Below are positions 53,075 through 62,035 of a stretch of 64,000 nt of DNA, one piece after another. Made by a program: the position numbers and the translations under genes. Origin of the DNA: Clostridium thermosuccinogenes (lineage in GTDB: Bacteria > Bacillota > Clostridia > Acetivibrionales > DSM-5807); NCBI RefSeq assembly GCF_002896855.1, contig NZ_CP021850.1, positions 124,001-188,000 of the forward strand. Reading direction: 5' to 3'. Every line of letters starts with the position of its first letter. Positions within the stretch are counted from its first letter, which is position 1. The notes below the pieces were generated by a model. The model did not search any database and had not been told where the DNA came from. It was given only the letters and a program-made list of their open reading frames with translations.

Positions 53075-56000
53075 ATGAATCGAATTAAACGACCAATAGC
53101 GTTTCTTTTGATTATGTCCATAATAGCTTCCCTTCAAATTATTATTTCCTATACCGGTGGCATCGAAGTTTTAGCAGCAGAGCCTAAAGAAGAGCCTAAA
53201 TATGAAATAGGGATGGACAAAATAAGGGTTTCCAATGGAACGATGGGAGTTTATGCCCCGGAGGTATACAATGTTTCAAACCCGAATGCCGATACCAGCG
53301 CCAAGGCATGGAATACTCTTAAATCCTCTGGGCAGCTGCCGGAATTTGTAACTTCTCCTTACGTTCAAGTCGGAGGGAAAAAGTATGGCTTTAATTTCAA
53401 GCTTTGGAACGATAAGCACATCGTTGTATACGGCAAGGCCACCGATGTGGGGGTAAATCCCAGGTTGACAGCAGTTAACGGTTACAAGGACTGGAAAACA
53501 AAAAAGGATGATCCTACATGTGGACAATACTACGCTAGAGGGGGAGAAAGGGGAGAATACCGGTATCATGGTTATGATGCCTCCGGAAACCTGTATTCCA
53601 ACACTTCCTTTCCCATAGACGGTGTAGGAAAGAACATGAATGAATACAAGTGGATATATAAGCCATGGGATAATAGGATTGTTGAAATAAGTGACTGGAA
53701 TGATTATGCATTGCAGTATTATGATATGGATATTCGTCAAGGCAAGCAGCCTTCGGAAGAAGCGCAGACGCTAGCCGAATGGATCTCCAAAGGCTTTTAT
53801 AAAGACGAAGCCGATACCAAAACCAAGCAGCCCATAACTACCCTGGACTGGAGCAATGCCGAAGCGCCTGACGACTTATCGGGAGTCGTTTCCAGCTATA
53901 ACGGAAGGTTGGCATATAATTACGCCAACGTGATGTCGGCTCCAACTCCTTTATATCCCGGTGAAGCAAAAATGTGGATAAGGGCCCAGGATGGCACATA
54001 TCGCTATAGAACGGCTTTTATACCGGCTTTTGGTGATAAGCTAAAAAAAGGAGAAGTTTCAGCAGAGATCGTTGTGCTGACTAACGAAATGCAGGATATA
54101 AGTATCAGAGACTGGGATGATTCCGACGATTATAAAAAGCATCTGAATGAAACGAAAAAAGTTGAATTACAGGTCATAAGCACCCTACCTGATAAAGACA
54201 TATTCAACGACCCGATAAAAAAGACCATATACTTCAACAGAAATGACATGGTGGCAGGGGAGGACGCATGGAGGATTAATCTTACGGATAAAACCAACCT
54301 TGGCGGTGTGCCTAATGCCAGCTGGGACAAAAAATCCCCATATTATGTGGACTGGCAGGGCGATGGCAATGCTCATGGCCGGGCTACCTTCACAATAACC
54401 ATGAAAGTATCGGATATAATAAGGGCATATAAGGAAGGAAAAACCGGGATAGAGGTATCCTATAAGGCAACTGCAAGGTTTTACAGCAAAGAAAATAAGT
54501 CGGAGCCTACTGAAATAAGCAGCAGTGTTTATACCTACCATATACCATTTGAGGTGAAAGAAGGCCCTCCTCCCCCTCCTCCACCTCCTCCTAAGGAAGA
54601 AATAGAAGAGGAAGTGGATCCGCCGGATTTTATAAACCCCGATGTATACCTTCCTGAACCGGCTTTTGACATAGTGCCATATAAGCCAGAGGACAGGACT
54701 GAATATAAGGATGCTAAGGGCGGGGCTGTAGATATAGTAAGCAAAAAGGTTTATGTGGACGGTGATCCGGTAAGCTATGATGAATTTTTCAGTGGTGAAT
54801 TTGTGTTCGGAGAGTGCGGATATGACAGGCTGGCAAACATAATAGTTGTATATACGGCATCGGATGGTTCGGTATCCTATACCTCAAGATGGATAAGGGT
54901 ATTGAACACCAAGCCCAGGGTGCAATTTATCTTCTCCGGTGATTACAAGCAGAACAGAAAGCAGTCCGTCGAAAACACATCACCGCTGGCCAACACAAAA
55001 GAGGTCATTGAAACATACCCCATAGTAAAATATGAATGGACGGTGGAAGCAGTTGGGGGAGGGGCTTCCAACACAGCCATAAAAAGCGGAACTCTTACCG
55101 ACATGTACCGGGAGTTTACCTTCAAAGAGCCGGGTTCATACAGAATAACCCTGGTAGGAACTAATACCCTGGGACGAGTATCCGATCCCTATGTATTGGA
55201 TTTTGAAATTCTACCGGATACGCCGCCGGCAGTTATATGTGAGCTTAACAATGTATCCGTTGCCAGGGGCGAAACTATAAAATCGTATTTCTTTGAATCG
55301 GTAAGCACTGACGGCGACAGCATTGAGAGTACAACAGTACAGCTTTACCATGATGCCGACAATGACGGTGAGCCGGAAACCCTGTTGAAAACCTGGAACA
55401 ACGTTGCCAATGGGGAATTCCCCGAATATACCGTTTCAAAGCTGGGCATGTACAGGTTTAAGATTACTTCTAAGGAAAAGATGCATGGAAGCTTTATCGA
55501 CGGACATGTTACAGCTGCCGATGCCCAGGTAAAAGTAATCGAAAGGGATTTCTGGGTTGACAACTATGTACCGCAGACGGATATATACACCGATGTGCCC
55601 ATGGAGAGGGCACAAGTGGATGTACATATCCTGACCGACTCCCAGCTGGCGCAGCAGAAAATTGACCATGTAAAAAACGGAAGGATGGATCTCAATAACT
55701 ACCTGAGGATGTATAATTTTAATCCTGTAGTTGAGCATTGGGATTTAAAGACATACACCTATTCCCAGTCGGCAAGCGCTAGCAGGAATACCGGTACATC
55801 ATATCCTCCTTCCAGCGTATACTACTCAAGCGGTGGGTATTCCGGAACATTGTCCAGGACAAGCGTAAGCGATAACGGAAGCTACCAGGATTTCGGCCAC
55901 TATGAGGAAAGGGAAGAATCAAAAACCGCAACAAGTACAGCTGGTGGATACAACTATAATTATTACAAATACACAAATGGTAGTTGGGTCGAGACTGGTT

Positions 56001-58438
56001 CTAGCGGCTCCGATACCCCTACCATAAGCTATAGTGATGCCGATGGATTTACCGGAACTTTAGAAAAAAGGAATGTCGAAAAGACATATGATAGCGGAGT
56101 ACCTTCGGGAGAGGCTGAGGAAGGTGCTACATATACAAGGGTTAGATATTATACCGCATATTATTCCGGTACTGTTACAAGAAAGGTGCAATACTGGGTA
56201 TCGGATTGGCAATGGGTTCCTAACTATACAGGCTTTTATAGCGGAACTATTTACAAATATGTAAAGGCGCCTTATATCGATCCTTTCCGGGCAACATCGG
56301 AAAAGTATGTGATATATATAAGCGATGGAAAAATTAATGATATGCCGGATCTTCAAAGTGTATTGAGCAAGTCCGGAGCAAAGCTCATATTGATAGGCAG
56401 CTCTGCTGCTGCATCCCAGGTTTCATCGGTCAAATATATACCGGTTACAGGGGACATAAGCGCAGATATAAACAATGCTCTCAACTTCATAGTTGAAACC
56501 ATTCCGAAAAAAGATGGGTACTATGTTCTGGCAGGGGTTGACACTATAGACTTTAAGGTTGATGATTTCGACCAGGAGAATGACCCGATAGTTGAGGCTA
56601 AATTCCTGTATGTCCAGGATGCCAACTACTTTGACAATACTCAGGGCTTGGATAGCTTTGCAGTGCCGGAGTTCAGCCAAACCAGTGGATGGACAACAAC
56701 AAAGGCCACAAAGCTCAATAAAGTGGGCAAATACAATATTTACAGGAGGATAAAAGACCAACCTTCCACCGATCCGAGGTTTGCCGGTTACAGCTATTAT
56801 TCCGGAACACCGTATATTACGGTCTATGCCCACAGGAAGCCTATAGCCCTGGCTGAACTGCAATGGACATTTGACAAAACCACCACAACATACAACACCA
56901 CCTGGGCGGACAAGTCCTATGACTTGGATCATCAATACAGCAGGGCGGATAAGGGTATAGTGGAAAGGAAAATCAAGTTCCGTCAGGTAGGCGCCGACTG
57001 GAACTATTACATCCCGGCAAAGCTTTCTCCGGGCAATTATGAGCTGGAGTACTATGTCAAAGATGTAGAAGGTGTATGGTCTGATCCCTTTAGAATGAAC
57101 TTTACACTTTTGGCCAATCCGGCGCCGACAGTTGACGCAACCCCTACAAGTGTAGATTGGACAAATGCCAATGTAACCTGTACTATCACGGCCAGCGATC
57201 CTTCGGGGGATTATGCCTACACTAACTATATGTGGAGCACATCAACCACAAAGCCGACTTCCGGCTGGACAATGAATATCGCCGGCACATTTAATGTAAC
57301 ACAGTCAACGCAAGGTGTATGGTATCTGCATATGGAAGCGTTCGATTACGGCGGAAACAGATTTTACCGCATGAGAGGGCCATATAAAATAGATAAGACA
57401 CCACCTTCGGCAGTGTTTAACCCCAATTCTGCTTCCTGGAGAAACACTAATGTAAATGTGGTTATCGATCCTTCGGATACAGGCGGCAGCGGCATTAAAC
57501 AATGGAGGTACAGGAAGTCCACCGATAACGGCAGCACCTATGGGGAATGGAGCAATTATGTAACAGGGGACACAAACTGGACTGTAGTCGTTGATACTAC
57601 CGGTCTTAACAAGATACAGGCAGAGATCCAGGACAATGCCGGTAATATTGGCTATGTAACATCAGGAACCTATTATATAGACAAGATAGCCCCTACAATA
57701 ACTGCTAACCCTGCAACATTGGAAAGCACCAATCCGGTCACCGTGGCGGTGACATCTGTTGATACTGGAGGAAGCGGATTAAAACAGACTAACTACAGGT
57801 GGTCAACTACTACTGCAAAACCCACAAGCGGATGGTCAACATCAACTGCCGGCAGTTTTACTACTTCCCTTACTATAGAAAATGTTGCACATTACCTGCA
57901 TGTTGAAGCTTTCGATAACGCCGGCAATTCGACCTACAGAGTTTTCGGGCCGTATATATATAATCCTGTAAAAATCACCAGCGTAACCATATCCGGCTAT
58001 TGGAATCACTGGCGCGGGCAGACAGACCTATTGGGAAAACGCATGACCAATGAGCCTCATAGGTTCCTTAGCCTTGAAAAGGTCAGAGTAGAGGTAACGA
58101 CGATAGGTAATCCCGAAAGGATAGAAGTGAGATTCAGCCCTGAACTGGAAGCTATGATGTATGTTGATCCTAAGGGCAACAGATATGATTACAGGGAGAT
58201 GGTGGGCTATTATGTGGGATTTCCCTACCAGCCTGCTGTTAATGACAATAAAGCAGTGTGGGAATACATCCTGCCGCTGGCTCCAAGTACCAAAGACTGG
58301 GACAACAATGTGTTGAGGAGCCCGTACTGGATGAAAGTAACGGCATACAAGGGAAGTTCCTCCGACACTTATATGATCACAGATATAAATATAACCGGCA
58401 ATGTATATGATTTGATATACATACAGCCGGTAGATTAG
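53075..58438 (+). CDS. Giant secreted multidomain surface protein
   Basis: 1787 residues. A signal peptide (IAFLLIMSIIASLQIIISY, ending near VLAAEP) leads to an unrecognised 450-residue region, a linker of nine prolines (about 497-508) followed by KEEIEEEVDPPDF, PKD-like folds (about 610-720), a Rossmann-like segment with YVIYISDGKIND split by a Tyr/Ser-rich region with four short G(Y/F)(S/T)GT(L/V) repeats (about 915-1062), then three bacterial Ig-like repeats (about 1348-1630, each with TxxVxW or SWRNTNVNV and EAFDxAGN). No LPXTG or SLH is present. Last gene of the pilus locus; probably a cell-surface or pilus-tip adhesin. TGAGGT fits ATG 53075. Confidence 0.82.
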   Translation: MNRIKRPIAFLLIMSIIASLQIIISYTGGIEVLAAEPKEEPKYEIGMDKIRVSNGTMGVYAPEVYNVSNPNADTSAKAWNTLKSSGQLPEFVTSPYVQVGGKKYGFNFKLWNDKHIVVYGKATDVGVNPRLTAVNGYKDWKTKKDDPTCGQYYARGGERGEYRYHGYDASGNLYSNTSFPIDGVGKNMNEYKWIYKPWDNRIVEISDWNDYALQYYDMDIRQGKQPSEEAQTLAEWISKGFYKDEADTKTKQPITTLDWSNAEAPDDLSGVVSSYNGRLAYNYANVMSAPTPLYPGEAKMWIRAQDGTYRYRTAFIPAFGDKLKKGEVSAEIVVLTNEMQDISIRDWDDSDDYKKHLNETKKVELQVISTLPDKDIFNDPIKKTIYFNRNDMVAGEDAWRINLTDKTNLGGVPNASWDKKSPYYVDWQGDGNAHGRATFTITMKVSDIIRAYKEGKTGIEVSYKATARFYSKENKSEPTEISSSVYTYHIPFEVKEGPPPPPPPPPKEEIEEEVDPPDFINPDVYLPEPAFDIVPYKPEDRTEYKDAKGGAVDIVSKKVYVDGDPVSYDEFFSGEFVFGECGYDRLANIIVVYTASDGSVSYTSRWIRVLNTKPRVQFIFSGDYKQNRKQSVENTSPLANTKEVIETYPIVKYEWTVEAVGGGASNTAIKSGTLTDMYREFTFKEPGSYRITLVGTNTLGRVSDPYVLDFEILPDTPPAVICELNNVSVARGETIKSYFFESVSTDGDSIESTTVQLYHDADNDGEPETLLKTWNNVANGEFPEYTVSKLGMYRFKITSKEKMHGSFIDGHVTAADAQVKVIERDFWVDNYVPQTDIYTDVPMERAQVDVHILTDSQLAQQKIDHVKNGRMDLNNYLRMYNFNPVVEHWDLKTYTYSQSASASRNTGTSYPPSSVYYSSGGYSGTLSRTSVSDNGSYQDFGHYEEREESKTATSTAGGYNYNYYKYTNGSWVETGSSGSDTPTISYSDADGFTGTLEKRNVEKTYDSGVPSGEAEEGATYTRVRYYTAYYSGTVTRKVQYWVSDWQWVPNYTGFYSGTIYKYVKAPYIDPFRATSEKYVIYISDGKINDMPDLQSVLSKSGAKLILIGSSAAASQVSSVKYIPVTGDISADINNALNFIVETIPKKDGYYVLAGVDTIDFKVDDFDQENDPIVEAKFLYVQDANYFDNTQGLDSFAVPEFSQTSGWTTTKATKLNKVGKYNIYRRIKDQPSTDPRFAGYSYYSGTPYITVYAHRKPIALAELQWTFDKTTTTYNTTWADKSYDLDHQYSRADKGIVERKIKFRQVGADWNYYIPAKLSPGNYELEYYVKDVEGVWSDPFRMNFTLLANPAPTVDATPTSVDWTNANVTCTITASDPSGDYAYTNYMWSTSTTKPTSGWTMNIAGTFNVTQSTQGVWYLHMEAFDYGGNRFYRMRGPYKIDKTPPSAVFNPNSASWRNTNVNVVIDPSDTGGSGIKQWRYRKSTDNGSTYGEWSNYVTGDTNWTVVVDTTGLNKIQAEIQDNAGNIGYVTSGTYYIDKIAPTITANPATLESTNPVTVAVTSVDTGGSGLKQTNYRWSTTTAKPTSGWSTSTAGSFTTSLTIENVAHYLHVEAFDNAGNSTYRVFGPYIYNPVKITSVTISGYWNHWRGQTDLLGKRMTNEPHRFLSLEKVRVEVTTIGNPERIEVRFSPELEAMMYVDPKGNRYDYREMVGYYVGFPYQPAVNDNKAVWEYILPLAPSTKDWDNNVLRSPYWMKVTAYKGSSSDTYMITDINITGNVYDLIYIQPVD

Positions 58439-58577
58439 TTGGATATGCACCATGCTTTTTGTAGAACCCTTTTGGGAGGAAAGTCTGTTTACCCCTTGCC
58501 TGAGATTGCTGTTATGATAAAATATTAATCAGTAAGTTCAATCAGAAATAAACATAAACGGTTCGGAGGGTCATATA

Positions 58578-58901
58578 ATGGATGATAAGATTTTAGAATT
58601 GTTGACCAGGATGTACAGTGAATTCACAAACAGGTTTGAAAGTCTGGAGAACAGGTTTGAAGGTCTGGAAAAGGATTTTAACGAATTCAGGAAGGAAACC
58701 GATGACCGGTTTAGAAAAATTGAAACTATTCTGGAGAGTGAAATAAAGCCTGATATAAAGGCCTCTTTGGAAGGCTACCAAATGGTATATGAAATGCAGA
58801 AGGAACAGGCAAAGCGTTTGGATTCCATCGAGGAAAAGCTTGAAAAGCAGGATGTTGAGATAACTGTAATAAAAGGCGGAGTAGAGAAAAGGGTTAAGTA
58901 G
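58578..58901 (+). CDS. Small coiled-coil protein
   Basis: 107 residues, strongly acidic/basic heptads throughout, with near-repeats of NRFESLENRFEGLEKDFNEF at residues about 18-37 and a later coil (QKEQAKRLDSIEEKLEKQDVE). No membrane segment or catalytic motif. CGGAGGG lies before the ATG. Such short coiled-coil proteins are widespread in Clostridia without known function; an oligomeric scaffold is the only safe inference. Confidence 0.75.
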   Translation: MDDKILELLTRMYSEFTNRFESLENRFEGLEKDFNEFRKETDDRFRKIETILESEIKPDIKASLEGYQMVYEMQKEQAKRLDSIEEKLEKQDVEITVIKGGVEKRVK

Positions 58902-59612
58902 CTGTAGTGGTCGGCTTCGGTCTGAATTACAAATTTTGGGGAGTAGTAAAATGATTGATTTCCTAATTTATCAGAAGATTCTTGGTATAAGCCATTTTTT
59001 CTTGGCAGTATAACCGGTAAATAGTAATTATTATAGTAAAGATTTTTATATCCATCGTTTTTTTCTTTAAGGCTTTTAATGATGCTTTCTCCAGGCATTT
59101 CATTCCCGGTACCCATCTGTATTACGGCGTATGTTATAACTTTTGCATCTTTGATGCTAACAGGCATATATCGTATTTTTCTTTTGGCAGATGGCTCATC
59201 GCTTTGATAGGGGGCAATTTATAAATCATGAGATTATTAGCTTGTTAGCAGGCTATCATCCATGCATAAACCTGCTATTGAGCTACAATAGACTTTTTGT
59301 AGATTCGTCAAATCCATGCTTATAACATCTTAGAAACTCTTATGTAGTGCTAAATTGCATGCAATAATGAAAAGCTCAGAATTCTTGGTGTTCATTTACA
59401 TACATGACATCTTTTGAAGCTATCTTTCAAACTAATTTTTAGACTATCTTTTTAAACTATCTTTTAACCATCTTTTAAACTATCTTTCATAACCACACGC
59501 TCAGTTGACATAAATTTATAATGTGAATTGGAGACAAAAATGCATGCTGTAGTAAAATGTAGCTAAATATATTATAATAAATGTAATGTTTGAGAATAGG
59601 GGGATCGGTTGT
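58902..59612. other. 711-base region with no assured gene
   Basis: The minus strand is open from 59167 to 58775 (about 90 residues outside the coiled-coil gene, with segments such as ITYAVIQMGTGNEMPGESII), which may be a decayed fragment, but it runs antisense into the coiled-coil gene. A degenerate tandem repeat lies at 59407-59492 (separate entry). A TTGACA at 59505-59510 lacks a -10 box at proper spacing. Confidence 0.4.
59407..59492. repeat. Degenerate short tandem repeat
   Basis: About seven units of 11-14 bases related to CTATCTTTTAAA follow one another (for example CTATCTTTCAAAC, CTATCTTTTTAAA, CTATCTTTTAAC, CATCTTTTAAA). It lies 120-200 bases upstream of the AraC-type gene and is outside any reading frame I trust. 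Confidence 0.6.
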
Positions 59613-60536
59613 ATGGACATGGATAAAGATGTGTCTGTTCTTCCAAAGGCTTGGGAAAGCTTGCTCAAATCTTCGGATTATCTGCCAGTGATAGTCAAGA
59701 GCATTGAGAGGGTGCATGATACCAGCTGGTCTATGGAGCCGAATATCCATGACTTTTATGAAATGGTATATATGAAAAAGGGAAAAGCCGTTTTTGAAAT
59801 TTCCGGCCAGCCTGCGCCCATAGGACCCAATGACATAATCATTATAAAACCGAATCAACCGCATAAATTCATTGTAAAATCGGAACCGGGATGCGAATTC
59901 ATCGTTTTGAGTTTCAAGTTTGCCGGTCAGATGCACAGCGATTATTCGGAGGTATCCCTGGGGGATTTCCTTAACTTTGTAAGCGGACGGGAATCCGGAC
60001 CTTTTATTTCCCTCAAGGTAAGCCAGAAGAATGATATAATATTGCTGTTAAACAGGATTTTAAAGGAAAGGGAAAGCCAGGAAATAGGCAGTGAATTTTT
60101 GAATTACCTCCTTGTGCTGGAATTGTTTGTGCTCATTTCAAGAGCGCTGAAAATGGAATGGGAGAACAGCATAAAGGACAAGAGCCCCAAGCTTAAGGAA
60201 CTGATCCGGATTGCGGTAAATTATATAAACAACAACTTTGAAAGGGATATTTCCCTGGGAGATATAGCAAGGTTCGTGTTTCTGAGTCCGAGCTATTTTA
60301 CAAGGGCTTTCAAGGAAGAGGTGGGCATAAGCCCTATAAATTATCTGCTCAAGGTTAGGATTGCCAGGGCGGAGGAGCTGCTTGTTGAGACAAACCTTAA
60401 AATAAGCGATATCGCGCTGAGCGTAGGATTTTCAAATCAACAGAGGTTTAATGAGATTTTCAAAAAATATGTTAAGCAGACACCCCTTCAGTACAGAAAG
60501 CAGGAAAAGGAAAAGATTCTGAACCGGCGAGGATAA
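59613..60536 (+). CDS. AraC-family transcriptional regulator
   Basis: 307 residues. The N-terminal half is a cupin sensor domain (HDFYEMVYMKKGKAVFEI; IIIKPNQPHKFIV, the usual ligand-binding barrel). The C-terminal 100 residues hold two helix-turn-helix motifs: DISLGDIARFVFLSPSYFTR and KISDIALSVGFSNQQRFNEI, ending in TPLQYRKQ. Such proteins usually control nearby carbohydrate or stress genes, but no sugar-uptake genes are adjacent. AGGGGGAT (59598-59605) favours ATG 59613 over the ORF beginning at 59586. Confidence 0.93.
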   Translation: MDMDKDVSVLPKAWESLLKSSDYLPVIVKSIERVHDTSWSMEPNIHDFYEMVYMKKGKAVFEISGQPAPIGPNDIIIIKPNQPHKFIVKSEPGCEFIVLSFKFAGQMHSDYSEVSLGDFLNFVSGRESGPFISLKVSQKNDIILLLNRILKERESQEIGSEFLNYLLVLELFVLISRALKMEWENSIKDKSPKLKELIRIAVNYINNNFERDISLGDIARFVFLSPSYFTRAFKEEVGISPINYLLKVRIARAEELLVETNLKISDIALSVGFSNQQRFNEIFKKYVKQTPLQYRKQEKEKILNRRG

Positions 60537-60944
60537 AAGAGAAGATTCTTAAGCAGATCAGGGGAGGGATCAAGTTAACATAATACTTAGCCGAAAGCCT
60601 GTGACTTTAGTCACTGGGATGAAGGCCTGTCTTGATCTCATGAAACAGTTTACAGCTTTAGAAGGTTGCTTTTATGAGGAAAATAAGAGGAAATTGTCAA
60701 TTAAATCAATTAGTTATAAATCAGCTGATAGTACGGAAGTCGCAAGGTAAAGCAAGCCTGCGGCTTTTTTCATGTTCAAAAGCATCATGTCTTTGAGCTT
60801 TTATTTCTATTAATATTGAATCTTTTCCATAGCAGATAAAGTAAATAAAAAAGCGAACCAACACCGGATGATCGCCGCTAATGATGGGCAACATAATTAC
60901 ACAGCCTTCCTGTGCGATGAAGTTTAGCAATTTGATTGGCATTC
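60537..60944. other. Non-coding stretch between the AraC-type regulator and the MYG1-family gene
   Basis: Contains the possible IS200/IS605-type end relic (60596-60628) and a weak terminator-like hairpin AAGCC (60754-60758)/GGCTT (60762-60766) followed by T residues. Nothing else recognised. Confidence 0.5.
60596..60628 (+). mobile_element. Possible IS200/IS605-type right-end relic
   Basis: GTGACTTTAGTCAC (60601-60614) is a perfect-armed hairpin, GTGACT/AGTCAC, with a two-base TT loop, followed by TGGGATGAAGG and framed by GCC/GGC. ACTTTAGTC followed by a G-rich segment is a recurring feature at the right ends of TnpB-bearing IS200/IS605 elements, where it also forms the 3' end of the guide RNA. 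No tnpA or tnpB lies nearby, so at most a solo end remains. Assignment is by memory of the motif and stays tentative. Confidence 0.35.
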
Positions 60945-62003
60945 ATGGATTTCCTTTTTGGATGGGAGGATGATATTATAGATAACAAGAAACCTTTTAA
61001 AAGAGTAGGAACCCACAATGGAAAATTCCATGCCGACGAGGTGTTGGCGACTGCAATTCTTAAAGAAATATATGACATAGAGGTAGTCAGAAGCAGAGAC
61101 CCGGAGGTGTTAAGCAGTCTGGAGCTGGTATATGACGTGGGAGGCGGCGAGTTCGACCATCATGACAATGATAAAATTTATCGGGAAAGCGGCACCCCCT
61201 ACGCAGCTTGCGGCTTAATATGGAGGAAGTTCGGGAGAGATGTGATAAGAGCCAGGGATAGTTCCCTGACGGAATCTGATATAGACTGGGTCTTCAAGCA
61301 AATTGATGCGGTCTTGATGGAAGGGGTGGATGCCAACGATAACGGAGTGAAGACCAGTGAAACCATTATTCCCACCATGTGCATATCAACCATCATTTCA
61401 GGCTTCAATCCGCCATGGTATTCGCACAAGGACGAGGATGATGCTTTTCATGAAGCAGTGAGCCTGGCATCAATGGTTCTTGACAATACTATCAATCAGC
61501 AATTTTCAATCATAAAAGCGAGAAGCAAAGTGATTGAGGCTTACAAAAACCGCACCAAGCCCCAACTGCTGGTTCTTGATCAATATTGCCCATGGGGAAG
61601 GATACTTCAAGAAATCGACACCGAAAAAGAGGTGTTATTTGTTGTGTACCCCAACAGGGAAGGCTATGCCCTTCAGACGGTGAGAAAGGAAGGCGGCTCC
61701 TTCGAATCCAGAAAGAATTTGCCGAAAGAGTGGGCTGGAAAAAGGGATGAGGAGCTCGGTAAAATTATAGGCATCGATGATGCGGTATTCTGCCACCCTG
61801 CAAGATTCATTGCCGGAGCGAAGTCCTTCGAAAGCATAATGAAGATGGCGGATATAGCGATCGACAGGCGTCCGGAAATTATTATCCCGAAGATCCTAAA
61901 AGCACCAAAAGACTTGAAGTCATCGAAAACTTTGAAAGCATTTAAAAATCTGTTCGGAAAGGTAAAAAACAAATCAAGATACAAAGTTCGGATAAGGATA
62001 TAG
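60945..62003 (+). CDS. MYG1-family (UPF0160) DHH-type protein
   Basis: 352 residues from this ATG. KRVGTHNGKFHADEVLATAIL near the N-terminus and GGGEFDHHDNDKIYRESGTPYAACGLIW are the family signatures; DHH-type metal residues (HxH/D..D, DHH) are visible. Late motifs include VYPNREGYALQTVRKE and ICFCHPARFIAGAKS-like VFCHPARFIAGAKS. Eukaryotic MYG1 is an exonuclease; the bacterial role is not established. The start is unclear: ATG 60945 and TTG 60936 lack ribosome sites, while GGGAGG at 60964-60969 points to a rare ATT (60975) or ATA (60978) start just before NKKPFKRVG. Confidence 0.85.
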   Translation: MDFLFGWEDDIIDNKKPFKRVGTHNGKFHADEVLATAILKEIYDIEVVRSRDPEVLSSLELVYDVGGGEFDHHDNDKIYRESGTPYAACGLIWRKFGRDVIRARDSSLTESDIDWVFKQIDAVLMEGVDANDNGVKTSETIIPTMCISTIISGFNPPWYSHKDEDDAFHEAVSLASMVLDNTINQQFSIIKARSKVIEAYKNRTKPQLLVLDQYCPWGRILQEIDTEKEVLFVVYPNREGYALQTVRKEGGSFESRKNLPKEWAGKRDEELGKIIGIDDAVFCHPARFIAGAKSFESIMKMADIAIDRRPEIIIPKILKAPKDLKSSKTLKAFKNLFGKVKNKSRYKVRIRI

Positions 62004-62035
62004 AAAAAAGCCCTGGAGAAACCCGGGCTTTTTTT
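62004..62035. terminator. Bidirectional intrinsic terminator
   Basis: AAAAAAGCCC (62004-62013) pairs with GGGCTTTTTT (62025-62034). A-runs on one side and T-runs on the other make it usable for both the MYG1-family gene and the convergent minus-strand gene. Confidence 0.88.

Noticed and set aside
55561-56515. Full vWA domain in the giant surface protein
   Set aside because: Strand-like segments VDVHILTDS and YVIYISDG are present, but there is no convincing DxSxS motif and a long insertion interrupts them, so I describe it only as Rossmann-like.
58775-59167. Minus-strand frame of 130 codons next to the coiled-coil gene
   Set aside because: Its last third is antisense to the coiled-coil gene, no ribosome site precedes its ATG and I recognise no family. 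It may be a decayed fragment, so it is only mentioned in the region note.
59407-59492. CRISPR array
   Set aside because: The units are 11-14 bases, imperfect and contiguous, with no spacers and no cas genes in the window.
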